Part shown: positions 1 through 7,375 of the stretch, piece by piece
Layout: every line of letters begins with the position of its first letter
How positions within the stretch are numbered: the stretch's first letter is position 1
Assembly: GCA_002315885.1 (NCBI GenBank)
Contig: DCIO01000114.1
Span: 20,685-47,935, forward strand
Length of the DNA stretch: 27,251 nucleotides
Reading direction: 5' to 3'
DNA from: Lentisphaeria bacterium UBA1724
Lineage (GTDB): Bacteria; Verrucomicrobiota; Lentisphaeria; Oligosphaerales; Oligosphaeraceae
The notes under the pieces: generated by a model
Told to the model about the DNA's origin: nothing
The model's input: the letters and a program-made list of their open reading frames with translations, nothing else
Database searches by the model: none
Position numbers and translations under genes: made by a program

Positions 1-2
1 TG

Positions 3-371
3 ATGACCAGGGAATTCATCAACCGTCGCGGAGAGTACGGCAGAGTCATCAACCTTTCCACTGATGCCGCACAGATTTTTGCGGGACAAATCACATACGG
101 CGCAAGCAAAGCCAGTGTGGAAGCACTTACCCGCAGTATTGCCCTCGAGGTGGCGAAGTATGGTATCACTGTAAATTGTGTCGCCCCTGGGCCGACGCAA
201 ACCGGTTGGATCGATGACGAGTTGGAAAAATCAGTCATTCCGCTCATTCCGATGAAGAAGCTAGTCCAGCCGGAAGATATTGCCGAAACGATTCTGTTTT
301 TGGCAAGTAGACAGGCCAAAATGCTTACCGGGCAAGTCATAAAAGTATCCGGCGGACACGCATTGCCGTGA
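3..371 (+). CDS. Short-chain dehydrogenase/reductase, C-terminal part (FabG-like), cut by the window start
   Basis: Only the last ~122 residues are in the window; the N-terminal NAD(P)-binding half should lie upstream, so the apparent ATG at position 3 is probably internal. What remains is the catalytic half of a classical SDR. It has Ser at residue 19 (INLST), the YxxxK motif as YGASK (Tyr32, Lys36), then NCVAPGPTQT after the active site and a typical C-terminal strand ending GQVIKVSGGHALP. Known SDRs of this type reduce 3-oxoacyl-ACP or oxidise diverse alcohols with NAD(P)H; the substrate cannot be told from this piece. It is co-directional with pyruvate kinase 98 bp downstream, but nothing links them functionally. 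SDR family membership is very secure; FabG specifically is a guess. Confidence 0.85.
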   Translation: MTREFINRRGEYGRVINLSTDAAQIFAGQITYGASKASVEALTRSIALEVAKYGITVNCVAPGPTQTGWIDDELEKSVIPLIPMKKLVQPEDIAETILFLASRQAKMLTGQVIKVSGGHALP

Positions 372-469
372 TTCTGACAAAACAAAAATCCCGGATCGTC
401 TCGCCATGCCAGGGACATACTTGGAAAACAACCATAAACAAACACATTTTTTCTCTCGGAGGCAACACA

Positions 470-1918
470 ATGGAAAAGAAAAGACTCGCCAGTCATCCCC
501 ACATGACCAAGATTGTCGCGACTGTCGGGGTGTCTGCCAGTAAGCAATTTTTGCAGAAACTCCACAAATTGGGTGCGGATGTATTTCGTCTGAACTCCGC
601 CCACATGTCCGTGGATGACGTGCAAAAGATGGTCTCCCTCATCCGAAGCGTCTCCCCCAAGTTGGCGATTTTGCTGGATACCAAGGGGCCCAATATCCGC
701 ACCTGTGGAATGACTGATGAAGGTCTGTCCCTGAAGAAAGGTCAGGTCATCAAGATCTCTGGCGTGGAGGGGAATGACGGACGGGTTTGCGTGAACTACG
801 CGCCATTTGCCAAAGAAGTCCCCATCGGCAGCCGAATTGTATGCGATGACGGCGCGGCGAAATTCCATGTCACCGGAAAATCAGGTGCATGCCTCCTGTG
901 CACCGTGGATTTTGACACCGTCCTTAAGAACCGCAAATCCATCAATGTTCCCGACGTATCTCTGAAAGCGCCTTCGTTGACGGAGAAAGACAAGGAGTTC
1001 CTGAAGGAGGCGGTTGTGCAGAAGGTTGACTTCATCGCCCATTCGTTTGTGCGTGACGCCAACGATGTGCTGGCCGTTCGCCAGGCGTTAGGTGACGCGG
1101 GCAAAGCGATCAAGATTATTGCGAAGATTGAGAACCGTGAAGGCGTCACAAACATTGATGAGATTTTGGCTTCTGCGGATGGCATCATGGTGGCCCGTGG
1201 CGATTTGGGCATTGAGATTCCTCTGGAGGAAGTGCCAGGCATCCAGAAAAAACTGATCTTCAAGGCACGAATGTACGGCAAGCCCGTCATCACCGCCACT
1301 CAAATGCTCCAGAGCATGGTGAGTGCCCCCGCTCCCACCCGTGCAGAAGTCAGTGACGTAGCCAACGCAGTCTATGATGGTTCAGACGCCGTTATGCTCA
1401 GCGGCGAGACCGCCTGCGGCAAATATCCCTGCGAGTCCGTGGAGATGATGCGGAACATCCTTGTCGAGGCAGAAAAAGCCCCTCACGAATTCTTCACCGA
1501 AATTTTGGATAATATCAAGGAATGCGATGCGAGTGTATGCCTTTTGGGTACAGCGGTCCGCGTCACGAAAATCCTCCCGATTACCGCAATTGTCTGCAGC
1601 ACCCTATCGGGAGATTCCGCACGTTCCTGTTCTGCCTTCCGTCCCAACGTCTGTGTCTTTGCCGCCACGCCTAGCGAAACCACCATGCGACAACTGGCAT
1701 TGAGCTACGGTGTTTTCTCTTCGCTGGTGGATTTCGACCCCACACCCGAAACACAGGTATCTTCCGCATTGGAAAGTGTTTCCACCAAGGATCTGAAATT
1801 CGACAAGAAAGACCAGATTGCTTTGCTGGGCAAGATGTCTCCCGTAATCGAGAAAAACAACTTGCTGGGAATCATATCCATTGACGAATTGAACCACATC
1901 TATTCGGCCTCCAAATAG
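470..1918 (+). CDS. pyk: Pyruvate kinase
   Basis: Converts phosphoenolpyruvate and ADP to pyruvate and ATP, the last step of glycolysis, in the cytoplasm. The 482-residue protein begins TKIVATVG, has DTKGPNIRT (about residues 78-86), the catalytic-lysine region IIAKIENREG, the Mg-binding MVARGDLGIEIP and the signature TATQMLQSM, followed by SDAVMLSGETA. The C-terminal regulatory domain is present. I placed the start at the ATG at 470 because a GGAGG ribosome site lies 7 bases upstream and family homology begins there; the reading frame is open back to 368 but that extension has no family similarity. The potassium site looks divergent: the usual NFSHG is NSAHM, and the Glu/Lys after GP in DTKGPxIRT is Asn. 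It resembles the Bacteroidetes-type enzyme (pattern RMNTAHA). Identity is secure. Confidence 0.96.
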   Translation: MEKKRLASHPHMTKIVATVGVSASKQFLQKLHKLGADVFRLNSAHMSVDDVQKMVSLIRSVSPKLAILLDTKGPNIRTCGMTDEGLSLKKGQVIKISGVEGNDGRVCVNYAPFAKEVPIGSRIVCDDGAAKFHVTGKSGACLLCTVDFDTVLKNRKSINVPDVSLKAPSLTEKDKEFLKEAVVQKVDFIAHSFVRDANDVLAVRQALGDAGKAIKIIAKIENREGVTNIDEILASADGIMVARGDLGIEIPLEEVPGIQKKLIFKARMYGKPVITATQMLQSMVSAPAPTRAEVSDVANAVYDGSDAVMLSGETACGKYPCESVEMMRNILVEAEKAPHEFFTEILDNIKECDASVCLLGTAVRVTKILPITAIVCSTLSGDSARSCSAFRPNVCVFAATPSETTMRQLALSYGVFSSLVDFDPTPETQVSSALESVSTKDLKFDKKDQIALLGKMSPVIEKNNLLGIISIDELNHIYSASK

Positions 1919-1946
1919 CCGAGGTTCGAAACGTGAAAAGTGGGGA

Positions 1947-3107
1947 CTAGTAGCCGGCGAGGCCCTGGAATTGCTGGAAGAAATCCGGGTAGGACTTTCG
2001 GACGCAGTCGGGCGTCAGGATTGTGACGGGGCCATTGGCGACGGTAGCCGCCACTGCCGCCGCCATGGCGATGCGGTGGTCGTTATGGGGATTGATAGTG
2101 ACATTCCCCTGGAAGTGTGGCCCGATTCCCTGGACGGTGAAGGCATTTTCTTCGCTGGTGGTGGCTACGCCTAATTGGTTCAGGAGTTCCGCCATGGCGG
2201 CCAGGCGGTCGGATTCCTTCAGCCGCAGTCTTCGGACTCCCGTGAATAGTGTGGTGGCTGGAGTTGCGGCTGCGGCCACGGCCAGGACGGGGAAGATGTC
2301 GGGACACTGCGAGACATCGATGCTGGAGCCGAGTCTTGTCAAGAACTCCGTGATCTGTCTGTCGGGTTGCTTGGAGGAGGCAGGCATGGGGGGGAGGGTG
2401 ATCTGCGAGCCCATGCGATTCATGGCAAGCCAGAATGCCGCGCCAGACCAATCCAACTCGGGGGAGAGGTCGCCTGGCGAGATGTAGTGCTGATTGCCTG
2501 GGACAACGAAGGCGTCTTCGGTGGCGGTGACTTCAATCTGGAAGGCTTTCAAGACTTGGAGGGTCATTTCCACATAGCCTTGGGATTCCATTGGCGTGGT
2601 CAGGCGTATCGTGCTGTCGCCACCCAGGATGGGCAATGCAAAGAGCAATCCCGTGACAATCTGTGAGGAGATATTCCCCGGGAGGGTGTATTCGCCTGGC
2701 TGGAGAGCTCCTTTCAGGTGCAGGGGGAAGAGATGGTCGTCTGGCGAAAGGCACTGGACGCCATGGTGCGCCAGCAATTCCAGGAAAGGCGCGATGGGAC
2801 GTTGTGGGAGGCGTCCCTCTGCGGTGAAGAAAGCCTCATTGCGGCATGCCATGGCCACGGGGAGCAAAAAGCGGAGGGTAGAGCCGCTTTTACGGCAGGG
2901 GAGAACCGGGATGGCGTCGCTGCATAGTGTCTCTAAACAGGATTTCGTTGCCAGAATATCCTCTGCTTGAATAACATCTGATGTTATAGGAGCGGTGTTC
3001 CTGGCGAGGAATTCCGCAATCATCAGCCGATGCAGATGGGATTTGGAGGGCGGAATGGATACGGTTCCATTTCGCAATCCAGGTAGGATGGTCAGTTTCA
3101 ATGGCAT
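1947..3107 (-). CDS. aroA: 3-phosphoshikimate 1-carboxyvinyltransferase (EPSP synthase)
   Basis: Condenses shikimate 3-phosphate with phosphoenolpyruvate to give EPSP, the sixth shikimate-pathway step. Motifs in order: PSKSHLHR (20-27) binding both substrates, SGSTLRF (74-80), EGRLPQRP (97-104), SSQIVTGLLFALP (147-159), the acid in CPDIFPVLAV (Asp270), KESDR (297-301), HNDHRIAM (341-348) and the terminal KSYPDFF (371-377). At 386 residues it is shorter than the ~427 of E. coli, with losses spread through loops, but every catalytic motif is there, so it should be active. No clear Shine-Dalgarno precedes the ATG at 3107. It is the last gene of the shikimate series on this strand, separated from aroKB by a CTAG-rich array rather than tightly coupled. 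It converges on pyk with 28 bp between the stops. Confidence 0.95.
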   Translation of the reverse strand: MPLKLTILPGLRNGTVSIPPSKSHLHRLMIAEFLARNTAPITSDVIQAEDILATKSCLETLCSDAIPVLPCRKSGSTLRFLLPVAMACRNEAFFTAEGRLPQRPIAPFLELLAHHGVQCLSPDDHLFPLHLKGALQPGEYTLPGNISSQIVTGLLFALPILGGDSTIRLTTPMESQGYVEMTLQVLKAFQIEVTATEDAFVVPGNQHYISPGDLSPELDWSGAAFWLAMNRMGSQITLPPMPASSKQPDRQITEFLTRLGSSIDVSQCPDIFPVLAVAAAATPATTLFTGVRRLRLKESDRLAAMAELLNQLGVATTSEENAFTVQGIGPHFQGNVTINPHNDHRIAMAAAVAATVANGPVTILTPDCVRKSYPDFFQQFQGLAGY

Positions 3108-3338
3108 TACTTGTAAATCAGAAAAAAACTTGCCGCCTCGCGCGCGTCTAGATATCTTGATAAACTAGCTAGAAACTCTAGCTAGAAAGTCTAGAAGCTC
3201 TAGCTAGAAAGTCTAGAAACTCTAGAAGCTCTAGCTAGAAAGTCTAGCTAGAGAGTCTAGCTAGAGAGTCTAACTAGAGAAACGAGATTTAGAGATTCTA
3301 GCTAGTCTGTCTAGAGATTTTAGCGATGTTGTGGCGGG
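3108..3338. other. Gap between aroKB and aroA: CTAG array plus plain flanks
   Basis: This 231-bp gap lies downstream of aroKB and upstream of aroA on the minus strand. It holds the CTAG-rich array described separately (3139-3314), preceded on the aroA side by a short A-rich stretch. I see no reading frame, no clear -35/-10 pair and no Shine-Dalgarno for aroA in it. Whether aroA is read through from aroKB or from a promoter inside the array cannot be decided by eye. Confidence 0.6.
3139..3314. repeat. CTAG array with 9- and 4-bp phasing
   Basis: Twenty CTAG tetramers occur between 3148 and 3314. Successive starts are spaced almost only 9 or 4 bp apart (17,4,9,4,9,9,4,9,9,9,4,9,4,9,4,13,24,4,9). 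The building block is a 9-mer of the form CTAG + A(A/G)A/G + G/C + T (for example CTAGAAAGT, CTAGAAGCT, CTAGAGAGT), with extra CTAG tetramers inserted to give CTAGCTAG. The array is introduced by a run of CG dinucleotides at 3139-3146 followed by TCTAGA. It is not coding. A related array begins near 27185. Function unknown; candidates are a protein-binding array, a structural RNA spacer or a dispersed repeat. Confidence 0.9.
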
Positions 3339-4721
3339 CTATTCGTGCAGTTTGACGGCTTTCACGTCACCCCAGTTGCATGGCAGTGCGTATGTGATGG
3401 TTCCGTTGGCGTGTTTCTTGTCCAGTCGGATGCGTTCTGTCAGGGAGTCTCGTGTCATGCCTTCTGGCAGTTCAGTAGGGAGTCCCGCCTTTTGGAAGGA
3501 TGTGGCTAGTTCGTCAGGCCAGTTCTCTGGCGCCAGCCCCTGTTCCACGGCGATTTTGGCTTCTTCGACGCACCCGATGGCGACGGCTTCGCCGTGGGAG
3601 AGGGTGTAGTTGGAAGCACTTTCCACGGCATGGCCGATGGTATGTCCGCAATTCAGAAGAATGCGCTTTCCGAGGGTCTCTTTTGGGTCCTGGCGGACGA
3701 TATTGACTTTGACCGCCAGGGAGTCGGCAATGGTCTTGGCGGTTGGGATGGCGGTGAAATCCATCTGGGCGTTTTTACCGCCGATGATTAGGTGTTTGAT
3801 GAGTTCGCCATAGCCCGAACGGAGTTCTCTGGGAGGCAAGGTCTTGAGGAATTCTGTGTCGATGACTACCAACCGCGGGGAATGGAATGCGCCAGCCAGA
3901 TTCTTGCCTTCGGGAAGATTGAAACCCGTCTTGCCGCCAGTGGAGGCGTCAATCATGGAAAGGAGCGTGGTGGGGATGTTGATCCATGGGATGCCGCGCA
4001 TCCAGGTGGCGGCGGCAAAGCCCGTCAGGTCCCCTGTGACGCCACCGCCGCAAGCAACTACGGTGTTGGTTCGTCCAATGCCTGCCTGTGCGAAGTCATG
4101 CCAAAGCTTCATGACTGTCTCCGGGGTCTTGTTTTTCTCTCCCGAGGGGATAATGTCAAGGGGAGAAGCCGCCAGCTGTGGGTAGAGTTTCGCCACGGTG
4201 GCGTCAAAGACGGTGCGGTCTGTCTGGATGAAATCCGGCGCAATGCCAGTGCCCACCAACACCAGCGAGTCCGACAATTCAAACCATCGGGTGATGCGAT
4301 GCTCGAAGGATGCGTAGTGCTGGGCGCGGGCTTCTGCCTGGTTGCCCAGGGGACGGCTCTTACCACCAGCGGCGAGGCGGCGGGATAGCTCCTGCGCGTC
4401 GGGTGTGTCCAGGCAGAAAACTGTGCCATGTGCTTGGCAGAGTTCGCGGTTGCCCTGCCGAAGGAGGGTCCCGCCACCCAGGGCGATGACGCGACGGAAG
4501 GCGGATGGCGCTTCGAGAATGCCCGCCAGGACATCGGTTTCCACATAGCGGAAGGCATCCTCGCCTTGCTGTTGGAAATAATCCGCAATGGGCATGGCGA
4601 TGCGCTGGACAATCGCTTCGTCCAGGTCGATGACAGGCAAGGCCAGGGCCCTCCCTAGCGCTTTTGCCAGGGTGCTTTTCCCTGAGGCGGGCGCACCGTA
4701 AAGGAAGAGGTCGGATTTCAT
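3339..4721 (-). CDS. aroKB: Shikimate kinase / 3-dehydroquinate synthase fusion
   Basis: A bifunctional 460-residue protein. Residues 1 to ~170 are shikimate kinase (shikimate to shikimate 3-phosphate): Walker A GAPASGKST (9-17), DLDE (32-35), FRYVE (57-61), the ALGGGT loop (80-85) and a LID around RPLGNQAEARAQHY. Residues ~175-460 are 3-dehydroquinate synthase (DAHP to dehydroquinate): CGGGVTGDLTGFAAA (224-238), PTTLLSMIDASTGGKTG (250-266), metal ligands Glu306, His360/His364 and His377. The DHQS half is ~285 residues against ~360 in E. coli AroB, having lost N-terminal NAD-domain sequence. I chose the ATG at 4721 because kinase homology starts at once; the frame stays open through a repeat to a TTG at 4793, but that stretch is repeat-encoded. 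No Shine-Dalgarno is visible. It follows aroCDE by 150 bp filled with the 67-bp repeat. Confidence 0.93.
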   Translation of the reverse strand: MKSDLFLYGAPASGKSTLAKALGRALALPVIDLDEAIVQRIAMPIADYFQQQGEDAFRYVETDVLAGILEAPSAFRRVIALGGGTLLRQGNRELCQAHGTVFCLDTPDAQELSRRLAAGGKSRPLGNQAEARAQHYASFEHRITRWFELSDSLVLVGTGIAPDFIQTDRTVFDATVAKLYPQLAASPLDIIPSGEKNKTPETVMKLWHDFAQAGIGRTNTVVACGGGVTGDLTGFAAATWMRGIPWINIPTTLLSMIDASTGGKTGFNLPEGKNLAGAFHSPRLVVIDTEFLKTLPPRELRSGYGELIKHLIIGGKNAQMDFTAIPTAKTIADSLAVKVNIVRQDPKETLGKRILLNCGHTIGHAVESASNYTLSHGEAVAIGCVEEAKIAVEQGLAPENWPDELATSFQKAGLPTELPEGMTRDSLTERIRLDKKHANGTITYALPCNWGDVKAVKLHE

Positions 4722-4856
4722 TTCAATGCTTAATGCTTGATGCTTAATGCTTAATGCAGGAGGGGGAGGTGTCCCCCTTGCCCTCTCTTTCAATGCTTAA
4801 TGCTTGATGCTTAATGCTTAATGCAGGAGGAGGAGGTGTCCCCCTTGTCCCCTCTT
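4721..4856. repeat. 67-bp tandem duplication containing TTAATGC-type heptamers
   Basis: Two adjacent copies (4721-4787 and 4788-about 4856) differ at only three or so bases. Each copy starts TTTCAATGC, continues with heptamers TTAATGC/TTGATGC and ends with a purine-rich GGAGG block followed by GTCCCCCTTG. It fills nearly the whole space between the stop of aroCDE and the start of aroKB. Because 67 is not a multiple of three, a frameshift separates the two copies in any reading. On the minus strand the first copy is open and in frame with aroKB, and would give an ALSIKHQALSIE-type peptide if a TTG at 4793 were used. Confidence 0.9.
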
Positions 4857-4871
4857 CGTTCAATTCGGATT

Positions 4872-7343
4872 TTAAGCATTTCGTGCATTGTAGAGGCGGC
4901 GTTGTTCCTTGGCCTGTTCTATGAGCATGCTGAGGCCGTTTTCGGTGGGACAACCCGCTTTGCGGGCCCGTGTCATGACGGGTGTCTCCAGGGGCGAGTA
5001 GATGAGGTCGTAGAGTGCTTCGGTTCCCTGGAATTCGTAGAAGGGAATTGGGTCGTCGCCGTTGTTTTCTCCGGAGGAGAGTCCGACAGAGGTTGCCTGG
5101 ATGATGACGTCGTTGTATTGTGCGAGCAAATCCAGGGATTCGGTGGCGAGTGGCGCGGCGCGGAAATGGTATTGCCTTGCCAGTGCTTCTGCCTTGGCGA
5201 GGGTCTTGTTGAAGATGCATGCCTCGCCATGCAGTTGTGCGATGACGTATGCCACGGCGGTGGCGGCACCGCCTGCGCCCAGGATAGACACCTTCTTGCC
5301 TGCCAGGGAGTCCACTCCCAGGAACTGCAGCAGTGCGTTTCGGAACCCCGAGATGTCGGTGTTGGCGCCATGCCAGCCCGATACGGTGCGGATCACCGTA
5401 TTCACCGCACCGATGGCGGAGGCTTCGGGGGAGACGCTGGACATCAGGGGTAACATGGCTTTCTTGTGTGGGATGGTGACGGCGATGCCACGGATGCCCA
5501 GGGTTTCCGCGCAATGGAGGAGTTCCTCGGCGGTTTCGGAGGGCAGGGGGACCATGATGGCGTTCTGCGCTTCGGCAAAGAAAGCCTCGTTGTTCAATTC
5601 AGGGCTGCGGGAGTGTTCCAGGGGCCAGCCCGTTACGGCATAAAGCGCAGTGCGGGAGGTCAGATGCCGGAGCCCATAGCGCTCTACGAGAATTTCGGGT
5701 GTGAAATGGCCGATGGCTTGCATTTTGCCCTGTGGGGAGACGAAGGTCAGCATGGAGTGTGTCCGTCCCGCCAGGATGCGTGATGCCTGGCCGATTTCTC
5801 CCATGGCGCAGATGATGTGCGGGAAGGTGGTGAAATCCGCGGTCTCCTGGAAGATACGGTCCAACTCCGAACAGTGGTGGACCATGCAGGCGATTTTCGG
5901 GATGTCGTCGGAAGTGCCTTTCAAGGCGGTGGCTCGTTCCACGAGATTGGTCACGGGGCCCGAGAAGTCATGGAGGCTGCGGATGATCTTTGTGCCACGC
6001 TGGCGTGCGATGGCTTCCAGAGAGGCGATACGAAAATCCTCCTCGAAATCCACGTATGTGAAGGGGGGGGAGTCAGATGACAGGGCGGTCTTTAGTAGTA
6101 TCGTCCGTTCTTCCTCGGTGCCGTGCCATTGACCTCCATCCAGGGGGCGTCGGCAGGTCAGAATGACTGGAATACGTGCCTTGGCAGGGAATTCGGCGAT
6201 TTGACCGAACTGGTCTTCTTTTAGGCAATCGGTCCGCAGTTCGCACATATCCACGAAGGGCAGATGCTTTCGCAGGACCGCCAAGTCCTCTTCCAGAGAT
6301 TCCTCCGTGAGTGTAAGGCAGATGCGTGGATGGCTGGCTTCATCGGCAAGAATCATGTCCGCGAAGACGAATGCGGTCAGGGCTTCTGCCACGGGCATGG
6401 CGCGTCGGGCAATGCAGGGATCGTGGCGCCCCGTGGTTTCGCAGACCGCATTCTGCATGGTATGCAAATCCACGCTGTCCTGCTTTTTGTAAATGGATGG
6501 CGTGGGCTTCATGGCAATGCGGAAGACTACTGGCATGCCCGTGGTGATGCCGCCCAAAAGACCACCGGCGTGGTTGCTCTTGGTGACAATCCGCCCATCC
6601 TCCACGGCAAAGGGATCGTTGGATTGTGACCCATGCATCCCCGCCAGCGCGAAGCCGTCGCCAATCTCAAAGCCCTTGACGCCCGGAATGGCGAAGATGG
6701 CGGAAGAAAGGTGGTACTCCACACCTTCAAAGAGCGCACCCCCCAGTCCCGCAGGAAGACCATCAACGGTGATTTCGATGACGCCACCGACGCTGTCGCC
6801 TTCTTCCCGGGCCTTGCGAATCGCCTCTTCGGGAGAAGTGGTGTTACCCCCTGCGGAGAGCAGCTTTGAGGTCACCGTAATGCCGCGTGCCTGGAGCCAC
6901 TGGAGGCAGAGTCCCCCCGCAATGCAGAGCGGCGCGGTCATGCGTCCCGAGTGATTGCCGCCCCCCGAGGGAATGCGTCCCCTCTGGAGCCACTGTGTGT
7001 AATCTGCGTGCCCTGGTCGGGGGATGGTGCGTGTCTGGGAGTAATCCTGGGGACGGCAGTCGGTGTTTTGGATAACTGCCTTAATTGTTTCTCCTGTGGT
7101 AGTTCCGTTGATGATACCAGAATGGAAGTCGGGCTTGTCGGCTTCGTGGCGCTGTGTGGAGAGGTCATCCCGTCCAGGTGCGCGGCGTTCCAGGAATGCC
7201 TGCAGTGCGTCCATGTCGACCTGGAATCCTTTGGGCATATTTTCCAGTTCCATGCCGATTTCGGGTGCGTGGGAGGCCCCGAAGACACGGAGTTTCAGGA
7301 AGTGACCAAATTCACCCATGGTGATATGTAAATCAGTTTTCAT
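4872..7343 (-). CDS. aroCDE: Chorismate synthase / 3-dehydroquinate dehydratase / shikimate dehydrogenase triple fusion
   Basis: An 823-residue trifunctional shikimate enzyme. Residues 1 to ~336 are chorismate synthase (EPSP to chorismate, FMN-dependent): FGASHAPEIG with its His, RRAPGR, RPGHADY (109-115), GGGNHSGRMTAP, NHAGGLLGGITTG and GRHDPCIARRAMPVAEA. Residues ~340-555 are type I dehydroquinase: ELRTD (Glu368), CRRP, VDFE (Glu434), SLHDF (His458), IPKIA with the Schiff-base Lys483, and SRILAG (Arg522). Residues ~563-823 are shikimate dehydrogenase: HSRSPELN (577-584), VTIPHKK (Lys627), GAVNTV (Asn648), ANTD (Asp663), the NADP loop GAGGAATA and ENGLSMLIEQA. No stop or frameshift interrupts the domains, so this is a real fusion in the sequence as given. 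The start is 7343, or the ATG at 7319, where homology begins. Odd: the usual SAPGQ of type I dehydroquinase reads QAIGH (His546). AroDE fusions are known (plants, Chlamydia); AroC joined in front is unusual. Confidence 0.94.
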   Translation of the reverse strand: MKTDLHITMGEFGHFLKLRVFGASHAPEIGMELENMPKGFQVDMDALQAFLERRAPGRDDLSTQRHEADKPDFHSGIINGTTTGETIKAVIQNTDCRPQDYSQTRTIPRPGHADYTQWLQRGRIPSGGGNHSGRMTAPLCIAGGLCLQWLQARGITVTSKLLSAGGNTTSPEEAIRKAREEGDSVGGVIEITVDGLPAGLGGALFEGVEYHLSSAIFAIPGVKGFEIGDGFALAGMHGSQSNDPFAVEDGRIVTKSNHAGGLLGGITTGMPVVFRIAMKPTPSIYKKQDSVDLHTMQNAVCETTGRHDPCIARRAMPVAEALTAFVFADMILADEASHPRICLTLTEESLEEDLAVLRKHLPFVDMCELRTDCLKEDQFGQIAEFPAKARIPVILTCRRPLDGGQWHGTEEERTILLKTALSSDSPPFTYVDFEEDFRIASLEAIARQRGTKIIRSLHDFSGPVTNLVERATALKGTSDDIPKIACMVHHCSELDRIFQETADFTTFPHIICAMGEIGQASRILAGRTHSMLTFVSPQGKMQAIGHFTPEILVERYGLRHLTSRTALYAVTGWPLEHSRSPELNNEAFFAEAQNAIMVPLPSETAEELLHCAETLGIRGIAVTIPHKKAMLPLMSSVSPEASAIGAVNTVIRTVSGWHGANTDISGFRNALLQFLGVDSLAGKKVSILGAGGAATAVAYVIAQLHGEACIFNKTLAKAEALARQYHFRAAPLATESLDLLAQYNDVIIQATSVGLSSGENNGDDPIPFYEFQGTEALYDLIYSPLETPVMTRARKAGCPTENGLSMLIEQAKEQRRLYNARNA

Positions 7344-7375
7344 CGAGGTGGGCGTTTTCTGTATTGAATCCCGTC

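Noticed and set aside
3139..3314. CRISPR array
   Set aside because: Units are 9-13 bp with no unique spacers of 25-40 bp and no cas genes; it is a short phased CTAG repeat.
4722..4793. N-terminal extension of AroKB from TTG 4793
   Set aside because: Encoded by the 67-bp repeat, no Shine-Dalgarno, and kinase homology starts at Met of 4721; kept only as a possibility.
4744..5514. Minus-strand 256-residue frame over AroE
   Set aside because: Frame-shifted shadow of aroCDE reading into the repeat; Pro/Arg/His-rich with no domain.
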